Part shown: in pieces, positions 1 through 5,765 of the stretch
How positions within the stretch are numbered: the stretch's first letter is position 1
Layout: each line of letters opens with the position of its first letter
Assembly (NCBI GenBank): GCA_016297775.1
Contig: JAEDGA010000047.1
Location: 1-9,424, forward strand
Source: Candidatus Methanomethylophilaceae archaeon
GTDB lineage: Archaea; Thermoplasmatota; Thermoplasmata; Methanomassiliicoccales; Methanomethylophilaceae
Direction: 5' to 3'
Length of the DNA stretch: 9,424 nucleotides
Notes under the pieces: model-generated
What the model saw: the letters and a program-made list of their open reading frames with translations, nothing else
Databases searched by the model: none
Told to the model about the DNA's origin: nothing
Position numbers and translations under genes: made by a program

Positions 1-39
1 AGCATTGGTGTTCACCAGGTTCTGATCGGAACTGCTTAA
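1..39 (+). CDS. Possible 3' end of a plus-strand gene (partial)
   Basis: Frame 1 is open from the window edge to a TAA at 37-39 and reads SIGVHQVLIGTA. The only support is that a T-rich tract begins about 20 bases after this stop, as expected behind an archaeal gene. The fragment is too short to identify, and a 12-codon open stretch can arise by chance. If real, the gene is convergent with the uptake operon. Confidence 0.25.
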   Translation, partial: SIGVHQVLIGTA

Positions 40-54
40 ACCCCTTACAAAACC

Positions 55-70
55 TCTCTTTTTATTATTT
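55..70 (+). terminator. T-rich tract, possible archaeal terminator
   Basis: TCTCTTTTTATTATTT lies on the plus strand 16-31 bases after the possible stop at 37-39. Archaeal RNA polymerase commonly terminates on short oligo-T runs without a hairpin, and no hairpin precedes this one. It would serve a gene entering from the left. It has the wrong orientation for the minus-strand uptake operon, for which I see no clear T-run in 1-184. The rest of 40-184 contains only a short inverted repeat (83-96) and a 27-codon minus-strand ORF without a ribosome site. Confidence 0.35.
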
Positions 71-184
71 CTGAATGTAGCTGATATCCAAATATCTGGG
101 ATGTGGAACGTGCGGACCATCGTCCATAAATGATATTCCACCGGTCATTTACCGTATAGCAGTTGTATTCGCAACGATCCGGAA

Positions 185-541
185 TCAGATATGCTCGCGG
201 CGGATCAACAATCCGCGCATATCATCCGTTTCGTTGTGCACCCTTTCGACATAATCTATCTCATCATCGGTGCAACCCAGAAGTATCTTGATCTCGGAGT
301 CCCTCTGAACAAGGTCCACGGTAACCATTACCGCTGTGACCCTATGTTCCTTGGAGGTACCGATCCACACATCGATGCCCTCTCCGTCGGATGATACCGT
401 ACCGTCAAGATATCCGTAATCCAGGCCGTATACGAAACCCGGATATCTGGGATGTCCGCTACCCTTTGGTCTGTCTACGATAACCGATGAGGAATCCACC
501 AGATCATCCAACGCGTCCCAGAAATCCATCTTGCCGGGCAT
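185..541 (-). CDS. Inorganic pyrophosphatase-like protein (family I-like, short form)
   Basis: This 118-aa soluble protein resembles family I inorganic pyrophosphatases, which hydrolyse PPi to 2 Pi with Mg2+ in the cytoplasm. Visible blocks are RPKGS (24-28), a Tyr-rich stretch with LDYGYL (40-45), DGEGIDVW (52-59, supplying D52, E54 and D57 where the E. coli enzyme has D65/D67/D70) and D76/D81 with the same spacing as D97/D102. It is much shorter than the roughly 175-aa classical enzyme and lacks its C-terminal Tyr-Lys region, so activity is not assured. Similar short proteins are annotated as pyrophosphatase. The start is uncertain: ATG 541 is used here, but ATG 529 (Met5) gives a more family-like N terminus, and neither has a strong ribosome site. 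The gene lies 51 bp after the ATPase gene and is probably the last gene of the uptake operon. A functional link to transport is not evident. Confidence 0.8.
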   Translation of the reverse strand: MPGKMDFWDALDDLVDSSSVIVDRPKGSGHPRYPGFVYGLDYGYLDGTVSSDGEGIDVWIGTSKEHRVTAVMVTVDLVQRDSEIKILLGCTDDEIDYVERVHNETDDMRGLLIRREHI

Positions 542-592
542 GTTCCAACCAAATGTCCATCCGGTATTTCTGGGTACGTCCTCATACGGTAT

Positions 593-1363
593 TCAGAGTG
601 TACCGTCCTGGAGTATAACGTGCGGACGCCCACCGTCATCTATGATACGGCATTTGACATCGTATACTGTCTCGATGTTCTCTCTGGTTATGACATCCTC
701 GGCGGAACCGGCGGCGAATATGGTACCGTCCTTCATCATGATGATGGAATCAGCGTACTTGGATGCTATGTTGAGATCGTGACATATCATCACGGTGAGC
801 ATTTTCCTCTCGCGTGTAAGATCCCTCAGAAGTTTCGTCACACCCAACTGATGTTTCACATCCAGATTCGCCGTGGGTTCATCCAGCAGCAGTATCTCCG
901 GTTCCTGGACCAATCCGCGTGCAAGCATGGCTTTCTGATGCTGTCCCGCACTCAGTTCGTTGAACTGGCATTTTGCAAGATCGTCTATACCCATCCTCTT
1001 AAGGATATCATATACTATCGCCACATCCTTCCTTGTGGATCTCCAGTTGCTGTGCGGATGCCTTCCCAGAAGAACCGCATCAACGACGGACATCGGGAAG
1101 GTATCGGAGGATGCATACGGCACATAACCTACGGTCTTGGCCATCTCCTTCATCTTCATATCCATGGTGTCCCTGTCATCGATCATGACGGTACCTTTGG
1201 TGGGTCTCAGTATCCTGTCTATGCAGTGTATCAATGTGGATTTACCTACACCGTTTGGACCTAGTATCGCTACAAGTTGCGGACCTTCGAATGTGAATGT
1301 GACATCTTTCAGAACATCCCTGCCTGGATAAGAGAATGCCACGCCGTTAGATTCCAATTTCAT
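593..1363 (-). CDS. ABC transporter ATP-binding protein, FecE/BtuD type (metal-chelate uptake)
   Basis: This 256-aa cytoplasmic ATPase powers the importer made with the two upstream permeases. Its motifs in order are Walker A GPNGVGKST (35-43), signature LSAGQ (137-141), Walker B ILLLDEPT (157-164, D161 and catalytic E162) and switch His H195 in ICHD. The length and the stretch FPMSVVDAVLLGRHPH (89-104) are typical of the iron-siderophore/haem/cobalamin family (COG1120). The Q-loop is unusual: the expected YVPQ reads YVPY, so Tyr83 stands where the Mg/ATP-contacting Gln normally lies, and the signature has Ala for Gly. All other catalytic residues are present, so I expect an active enzyme. 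A ribosome site GAGGT (minus strand, 1374-1370) sits 6 bases before ATG 1363. The gene follows the second permease after 31 bp. Confidence 0.93.
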   Translation of the reverse strand: MKLESNGVAFSYPGRDVLKDVTFTFEGPQLVAILGPNGVGKSTLIHCIDRILRPTKGTVMIDDRDTMDMKMKEMAKTVGYVPYASSDTFPMSVVDAVLLGRHPHSNWRSTRKDVAIVYDILKRMGIDDLAKCQFNELSAGQHQKAMLARGLVQEPEILLLDEPTANLDVKHQLGVTKLLRDLTRERKMLTVMICHDLNIASKYADSIIMMKDGTIFAAGSAEDVITRENIETVYDVKCRIIDDGGRPHVILQDGTL

Positions 1364-1394
1364 CTGTATACCTCGATAGTAGAATTGTAAATGG

Positions 1395-2474
1395 TCATCT
1401 TCCCCACCCGTTAGTCCTCATCTTGACAAGGAAGTAGAGGAACACAGGTGCTCCGATCACCGCGGTCACGGCACCTACGGGCAGTCCTGTGCTTAGAATC
1501 CTGGAAAGGACATCCGCACCGATCAACAGTGTGGCGCCCAGTATTGCAGAGCATGGCAGAAGCATGTCCGACCTGGAACCCACCAGCATCCTGGATATGT
1601 GTGGGATCACGAGTCCCACGAAACCGATCGATCCCGAGAAACATACCGCCACCGCGGTACACGCGGATATTATCACCATGCAGAGGAGTCTGGTCCCGAC
1701 GGGTTCCACTCCCAGTGACTGGGACATCCTGTCTCCGGAGGCGAGTGCATCCATCCTTCCGGACAGCGCCATCATGCTGACGAACAGTATCATGGTAGCG
1801 ATCAGAAGATATCCCAGATCATTCCATGTGATCCCTGATATGGATCCGACGGACCACATTTGTATCTGTTTGAGGATCTCCGGTTCCGCACCGTATTTCA
1901 GCATCATGGTGATGGCGTTGAATATGTACATGACACCGATACCGATCAACACCAGCATCGACGGTGTGGTCTTCATCTTCATGGAGAGGAACACCATCAG
2001 CATACAGGGTATCATAGAGAACAGGAACGCATTGAGGATCATATCCATCCCGTTACCTAGCGGTATGATCGATATACCCAGCACAAGATGTATGGTGACA
2101 CCGAAGAGTGCCGCCGACGATATACCGGTGGTGTAAGGGCTTGCCAACGGATTGCGGACGCACATCTGCATCACTGCACCGCTTATCCCCAGTATGGCGC
2201 CCACCATCACCCCTCCGAGTGCACGGGGAATGGTACCGTCATATACCAGACGGTCACACAGCCATGCCCAATAGTCCTTTGATCTGTCGGGTATGTTGCC
2301 GTTCATGCGTTCCCTTATCACATCCATGGCGATGTCGAATGATATGACCCCGGAACCCGTACCGAACGAGAATACCACGAGGACGGCGGTCGCCAATATG
2401 AGTGCCATCATCAGGACATATCTTATCCTGCGTCCGCGGATGTATGTCTCCTCCGGAGGTACGTCACCAGACAC
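1395..2474 (-). CDS. FecCD-family ABC importer permease, second subunit
   Basis: This 359-aa polytopic membrane protein, with about nine or ten predicted helices, forms part of the transmembrane channel for an iron-chelate, haem or corrinoid substrate. Family landmarks are RNPLASPYTTGISSAA (107-122), the cytoplasmic ATPase-coupling segment around SGDRMSQSLG (246-255), IGFVGLVIPHISRM (283-296) and LPVGAVTAVIGAPVFLYFL (331-349). It starts with GTG at 2474, overlapping the upstream permease by 11 bp. The choice of GTG is supported by AGGAGG (minus strand, 2487-2482) spaced 7 bases from it; the next in-frame ATG (Met22) would cut into the first helix. It is clearly related to, but diverged from, the first permease, which suggests a heterodimeric channel. 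That is inference from the pairing, since many BtuC-type importers are homodimers. Confidence 0.93.
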   Translation of the reverse strand: MSGDVPPEETYIRGRRIRYVLMMALILATAVLVVFSFGTGSGVISFDIAMDVIRERMNGNIPDRSKDYWAWLCDRLVYDGTIPRALGGVMVGAILGISGAVMQMCVRNPLASPYTTGISSAALFGVTIHLVLGISIIPLGNGMDMILNAFLFSMIPCMLMVFLSMKMKTTPSMLVLIGIGVMYIFNAITMMLKYGAEPEILKQIQMWSVGSISGITWNDLGYLLIATMILFVSMMALSGRMDALASGDRMSQSLGVEPVGTRLLCMVIISACTAVAVCFSGSIGFVGLVIPHISRMLVGSRSDMLLPCSAILGATLLIGADVLSRILSTGLPVGAVTAVIGAPVFLYFLVKMRTNGWGR

Positions 2475-3576
2475 GGCTCTTCCTCCTCATTATAAGATAC
2501 AGGAAGATCGGGGCTCCGATGAGTGATATCGCCGTACCAACAGGTATGTTGTCATATGGATCAAGGTATCTGCACGCGGTATCCGCGATCGCCATCAGTG
2601 TGATCCCCAGCATCGATGCTGCGGGAAGTACGTATTTGTTGTCGGAACCAATGATCGAACGGACTATGTGCGGTGTGACCAGCCCTATGAATCCTATGAC
2701 TCCCGCACTTCCGACCACTGCGCCGACTATGAACGCTATCGCGGTCAGACATATCAATCTCAGATTGTCCGGATCGATCCCGAGACTGGAAGCACCCTCG
2801 TCACCCAGAGCGAGGAGATTGAGTCTTTTTGACAGTGAAAGTATGATCGCCGATCCCACTCCTACGGCGAAGAGTACGAACGGGATGTTGTCCCATCTTA
2901 TCTGGGTCAGCGTTCCGACCTGCCAGGAGTAGATGCTCTCCAGTGTCTCGGCATCAACTGCGACCATGATTATCGTGTTCATCGAATTGAACAGATATGA
3001 GAGTGCCACACCTGCAAGGATCAGTGTGGCGGGAGAGGAACGCGTCTTGGGTGAAAGCAATACTATGGCCAACAGTGGTAACAGGGAGAACAGGAACGCG
3101 AAGATTATGATCCCTCCCAATCCGTTGTTGTTCACACTGAATCCCAAAAGCAGGGCGATGGACAGACCCAGACACGCTCCCGATGACACTCCCACCGTAT
3201 ATGGGTCGGCGAGAGGGTTGTTCATACAGCTCTGCATGGACGCACCTGCGACCGCGAGACCGATACCCGCGATCACTGTGAATATCAATCTGGGCATCGC
3301 AGCATCCCATACGGTGATGTCCTCGAACCATTCGGCACTCAATCTAGGGTATTCCACACCGGATATGTGTGCCGATATCACTTCCAGTAACCGGGGGATG
3401 CTCATCCCGTCTCCATATATTGTCATGGAGTACAGGGAACTGATTATGCATACGATCGTAAGAAATAATATGAAAAGAAGTTTGGAACGTGTCGAGCGGA
3501 TATACTGGTCGACACGTTCGTCATCCTCGCGGAAGCACTCCGTGTCATATTGAAGGGGTGCTTCCTCGGAACTCAT
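2464..3576 (-). CDS. FecCD-family ABC importer permease, first subunit
   Basis: This 370-aa integral membrane protein has a cytoplasmic acidic N-terminal tail of about 30 residues, then about ten hydrophobic segments. Family landmarks are NNPLADPYTVGVSSGA (119-134), the coupling-helix region LGDEGASSLGID (257-268), GVIGFIGLVTPHIVR (292-306) and IPVGTAISLIGAPIFLYLI (344-362). The open frame continues upstream to 4170, but that part overlaps the binding-protein gene in another frame and is arginine-rich and not protein-like. The start ATG at 3576 is chosen because it forms an ATGA overlap with the binding-protein stop and has GAAGGT (minus strand, 3588-3583) 6 bases before it. The 4-bp overlap implies translational coupling to the binding protein. 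With the next gene it should form the translocation pore driven by the ATPase at 593-1363. Confidence 0.94.
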   Translation of the reverse strand: MSSEEAPLQYDTECFREDDERVDQYIRSTRSKLLFILFLTIVCIISSLYSMTIYGDGMSIPRLLEVISAHISGVEYPRLSAEWFEDITVWDAAMPRLIFTVIAGIGLAVAGASMQSCMNNPLADPYTVGVSSGACLGLSIALLLGFSVNNNGLGGIIIFAFLFSLLPLLAIVLLSPKTRSSPATLILAGVALSYLFNSMNTIIMVAVDAETLESIYSWQVGTLTQIRWDNIPFVLFAVGVGSAIILSLSKRLNLLALGDEGASSLGIDPDNLRLICLTAIAFIVGAVVGSAGVIGFIGLVTPHIVRSIIGSDNKYVLPAASMLGITLMAIADTACRYLDPYDNIPVGTAISLIGAPIFLYLIMRRKSRVW

Positions 3577-4982
3577 GCAGATACCTTCATAGATTCCACA
3601 TCGGACTGCGAAAGCACGAACCTGTGTTCGCTGACATTGTACGAACTTCCGAGGAACTTGTCCACGAATTCCTGGTGCATCTGATCCGCATATTCCATGG
3701 AGATCAGATCGGGGTACATGATCGCAGCGGAGTACAGTACACGTGCAACGATCGGTATATCTCCTGCCACGGTGTACACATTCTTGGAACCGTAGCAGTC
3801 GAAGACCTCGAAGTTCTTGAGCTGGGTCTGCATCGTATTTACATTCCATTTGCTCTCGTTGCCGTACCAGGATGCTCCTTCGCTGACCTTTCCGAGGAAT
3901 GCTCCGGTCCTGAGCGCGATGATGACATCGGGTTGGAACTCGGGTTTCAATATGTTGGGGTCCGCGGTGTAGGATCCGCTGTCCTTGAAGTAGATGGAGG
4001 ATTTCGAAGCCGTCCAGAGGGTGTATTCTCCGCCTGCGGCGACGGTGACGTCGGCATAGTCGGAGTTCCTCGCACTGAGGTAGTTGTAGTAACTGGTGGC
4101 TGCGACCCTGACCTTCTTGGAGGCCTTGGAGGTTTCTTCCTCGATGTGATCGAAGACATCTTGGATCCACTCCGCCGCCTCGTATGCCTGGGTGTTCTTA
4201 TTGAAGAGGAATCCTACCATGAGGATGGCGGAAGCGTATTCTTCGGGATCAACCGCGGCGTGCTCGATCCTGATGACATCCAATCCGAGTGTCTCCTCTA
4301 TGTATTTCTCGGAGACGCCCTTCGATCCGTCGAGGTATCCCTTGTTGTCGGCGGTGATGACCGCAGTGGTACCGGGGTTGTTTTTCACACAATCGGTGAG
4401 GAGGCCCTCGGTGAGGTACATGGTACTCGTACCAAGGGATTTCATCTTGCTGTAGTAGGAGTACACGATGCTGTCGGGGGGTGAAGAGGAGGAGTAGTTG
4501 ATACCGGATATGTTATCACGGATACCGACCATCTCGTAGATGATCAGTGCGTTGGCCGCACCGTTACCGATGACCTTGGATACTGGCCATTTGGTCTCCG
4601 CAACGTACTGGTTGATACTGGTGTCAGTGGTGTGGTTGATATGCCACACGCTCATCTGGGTGCCATCCCCGTTACCTCCGGCGATGATCTTCCTGACCTG
4701 TTCCACATCCTTCGCATCGACGACGGAATCGTAGTTGGCATCCGCGAGAGGGTATTTCTCGAGGGTGTATCCATCCTCTTTGTCGATGATCTTCTGTATG
4801 AGGGTCACATCGCTCTCGTCGATCTTGTAATCATTGTTGGCGTTACCGTAGACTTCGAGCGCTGCCGTGATGTTGACTTCATCGCCTTTGTCCTTGTTCA
4901 GGATCATGAACGTGCCTATTCCGGCACTTGCGACGACTATGACTGCGATCACGGCCACTATTTTGGTAGTGTTTGCATTCAT
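3573..4982 (-). CDS. Membrane-anchored ABC substrate-binding protein (helical-backbone metal receptor) with N-terminal dockerin-like module
   Basis: This 469-aa extracytoplasmic protein delivers a metal or metal-chelate to the FecCD permeases. Residues 7-28 are a hydrophobic segment with no lipobox Cys, so it is probably held by an N-terminal membrane anchor. Residues about 43-101 form a dockerin-like pair of calcium loops: N47-x-N49-x-D51 with D58, and D81-x-N83-x-D85 with D92. Each loop is followed by a similar helix (VTLIQKII 59-66; VEQVRKII 93-100). From about residue 110 the protein resembles the BtuF/FepB/TroA class, with a WPVSKVIGNGAANALII block (132-148), two lobes and a long central helical stretch (AAEWIQDVFDHIEEE). 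Codons are strongly biased to C/G-ending forms, as in highly expressed genes. It is first in the operon, directly behind twin palindromes. The stop overlaps the next start by 4 bp. Iron chelate, haem and corrinoid all remain possible substrates. Confidence 0.9.
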   Translation of the reverse strand: MNANTTKIVAVIAVIVVASAGIGTFMILNKDKGDEVNITAALEVYGNANNDYKIDESDVTLIQKIIDKEDGYTLEKYPLADANYDSVVDAKDVEQVRKIIAGGNGDGTQMSVWHINHTTDTSINQYVAETKWPVSKVIGNGAANALIIYEMVGIRDNISGINYSSSSPPDSIVYSYYSKMKSLGTSTMYLTEGLLTDCVKNNPGTTAVITADNKGYLDGSKGVSEKYIEETLGLDVIRIEHAAVDPEEYASAILMVGFLFNKNTQAYEAAEWIQDVFDHIEEETSKASKKVRVAATSYYNYLSARNSDYADVTVAAGGEYTLWTASKSSIYFKDSGSYTADPNILKPEFQPDVIIALRTGAFLGKVSEGASWYGNESKWNVNTMQTQLKNFEVFDCYGSKNVYTVAGDIPIVARVLYSAAIMYPDLISMEYADQMHQEFVDKFLGSSYNVSEHRFVLSQSDVESMKVSA

Positions 4983-4989
4983 GGTTTCA

Positions 4990-5006
4990 TTGGATTATAC
5001 ATCCAA
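4990..5006. promoter_or_regulatory. Operator-like palindrome 1 (TTGGAT-N5-ATCCAA)
   Basis: TTGGATTATACATCCAA is a perfect 6-bp inverted repeat around a 5-bp AT-rich spacer. It ends 7 bases before the binding-protein ATG and lies between the proposed TATA element and the transcription start. Its reverse complement differs from palindrome 2 at only one of 17 positions, so the two are copies placed in opposite orientation. Its size and symmetry fit a dimeric helix-turn-helix repressor of the metal-responsive kind. Which protein binds it is unknown; the divergent winged-helix regulator is one candidate and an unlinked DtxR/Fur-like protein is another. Confidence 0.7.
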
Positions 5007-5010
5007 CTAC

Positions 5011-5017
5011 TATTTAT
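5011..5017 (-). promoter_or_regulatory. Candidate TATA box of the uptake operon
   Basis: ATAAATA on the minus strand is centred at 5014, about 26 bases from 4988, giving a predicted transcript start only 5-8 bases before ATG 4982. A nearly leaderless mRNA agrees with the absence of a ribosome site (the upstream bases read TGAAACC). It sits exactly between the two palindromes. An alternative is the better-matching TTTAAATA on the minus strand at 5072-5065. That would start RNA near 5042 and put both palindromes in a leader of about 60 bases. Confidence 0.5.
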
Positions 5018-5022
5018 CTGAA

Positions 5023-5039
5023 TTGGATGTATTATCCAA
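5023..5039. promoter_or_regulatory. Operator-like palindrome 2 (TTGGAT-N5-ATCCAA)
   Basis: TTGGATGTATTATCCAA has the same perfect 6-bp arms and 5-bp spacer as the copy at 4990-5006. Centres are 33 bp apart, about three helical turns, so two dimers could bind the same face of the DNA. It lies just upstream of the proposed binding-protein TATA element, over or beside the BRE position, where a bound protein would block TFB/TBP. Confidence 0.7.
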
Positions 5040-5064
5040 CTATTTGTAACAATGTGATGCGTGT

Positions 5065-5072
5065 TATTTAAA
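5065..5072. promoter_or_regulatory. Alternative TATA-like element (TTTAAATA on the minus strand)
   Basis: TATTTAAA on plus reads TTTAAATA on minus, close to the archaeal consensus. On the minus strand it would give a binding-protein transcript start near 5042. On the plus strand it could give a start near 5095 and a regulator leader of about 40-90 bases. The sequence alone does not say which, if either, is used. Confidence 0.35.
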
Positions 5073-5117
5073 CGATGACCGTAGGAACATCATACCGTGT
5101 CGTTCCATATACGTATG

Positions 5118-5128
5118 CGATAATATCG
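5118..5128. promoter_or_regulatory. Short palindrome CGATAATATCG in the divergent region
   Basis: This is a perfect 5-bp inverted repeat around a single A. It is preceded by the 8-bp palindrome ATACGTAT (5109-5116) and lies between the uptake-operon operators and the regulator promoter. It could be a site for the regulator itself, but short AT-rich palindromes also occur by chance. Confidence 0.25.
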
Positions 5129-5148
5129 TTCAATGAATATTACCAAAA

Positions 5149-5163
5149 TGGAAATGTTATATA
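5149..5163 (+). promoter_or_regulatory. BRE/TATA promoter of the regulator (leaderless start at 5187)
   Basis: TGGAAATG followed by TTATATA (5157-5163) matches the archaeal BRE-TATA arrangement with its purine/A-rich BRE. The TATA centre at 5160 predicts transcription from about 5186-5187, which is the ATG at 5187, so the mRNA would be leaderless. An imperfect inverted repeat (CATGTG at 5171 and CATATG at 5184, 5 of 6 pairs) spans the start and could serve autoregulation. Confidence 0.5.
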
Positions 5164-5186
5164 CTGCGCACATGTGGATATATCAT

Positions 5187-5744
5187 ATGTCGACGGAATG
5201 CAGGGAACTGGATGATTGTATAGGCAATTCCGCGAAACTGAACATATTGGTGTTCTTGAAAGGAAACGGACCTATGACCGCGAAGCAGATGCTTTCCAAA
5301 GGTATAGGTATCCCGCAGACCACGCTCTATCGTCTCCTGAACAATCTCGAAGGTATGGGTGCGATAAAGGTCGTCAACGAGACCAAGGTGCGCGGTACGG
5401 TCGAGAAGACATACTATCTCGGTGACAGACTGAGGGATTTCGACGAGGATATCGTAGAGAACAACAAGCTGGAGGAATACTGCAGTTTCTTCGGAATATT
5501 CGCTCTCAATCTTTACAAGGAGTTCAAGGATTACAGTATGAGGGATGGGGCTAACATCATGGAGGACGGCCCATTCTTCAGCGCCCTGCCGATATACGCT
5601 ACAACGGACGAGATCAAGGGGTTGGTGGATTCCATTACGGATCTGATAATGCCCTATACGACACGGAGGTCCGACGATCAGGGGTTGCATACTTTCGCCA
5701 CGATCTTCACTCCGCCCTGCGATATCGACGGGTCAGTCGACTAA
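5187..5744 (+). CDS. Winged-helix (ArsR/HTH_20-like) transcriptional regulator
   Basis: This 185-aa protein has an N-terminal winged helix: helices from KLNILVFL, a turn with TAKQML, a recognition-helix segment IPQTTLYRLLNNLEGMGAI and a wing running KVVNETKVRGTVEKTYYL. The C-terminal half, from about residue 95, is acidic and mixed in character, probably for dimerisation or ligand sensing, and I do not recognise its fold. The frame is open from ATG 5133 (203 aa), but the first 18 codons are Met-rich and AT-rich, contain a good BRE/TATA element and lack a ribosome site. I therefore prefer ATG 5187, where that promoter would begin a leaderless mRNA. It is 21 bp upstream of the exporter genes in the same direction and so probably controls them. 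It could also act on the divergent uptake operon. Confidence 0.8.
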   Translation: MSTECRELDDCIGNSAKLNILVFLKGNGPMTAKQMLSKGIGIPQTTLYRLLNNLEGMGAIKVVNETKVRGTVEKTYYLGDRLRDFDEDIVENNKLEEYCSFFGIFALNLYKEFKDYSMRDGANIMEDGPFFSALPIYATTDEIKGLVDSITDLIMPYTTRRSDDQGLHTFATIFTPPCDIDGSVD

Positions 5745-5765
5745 TTTCAATCGGAGGTATCTGTT

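Noticed and set aside
83..96. Inverted repeat GATAT-CCAA-ATATC
   Set aside because: The arms are short and AT-rich, it lies at no identifiable promoter, and it does not match the TTGGAT-N5-ATCCAA operator form.
69..156. Minus-strand small ORF of about 27 codons (MTGGISFMDDGPH...) downstream of the pyrophosphatase-like gene
   Set aside because: There is a stop codon directly before its ATG, no ribosome site and no convincing promoter. A faint resemblance of DDGPHV to the ATPase C terminus (DDGGRPHV) is too short to claim a duplicated gene end.
3577..4170. Upstream extension of the first permease frame (198 extra codons)
   Set aside because: It overlaps the binding-protein gene in another frame and is Arg/Gln/His-rich. 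A ribosome site and an ATGA overlap mark the true start at 3576.
3489..4484. Long plus-strand open frame (331 codons) antisense to the binding-protein and first permease genes
   Set aside because: It is the mirror of genes with strong C/G third-position bias, has no recognisable domain, no ribosome site and an odd composition. The minus-strand frames have clear family motifs.
4990..5039. Palindromes considered as RNA hairpins of a riboswitch or attenuator
   Set aside because: Six-base stems with 5-base loops, no conserved aptamer-like core and a probable transcript start at or after 4990 make DNA operators the simpler reading. This would be reopened if transcription starts near 5042.
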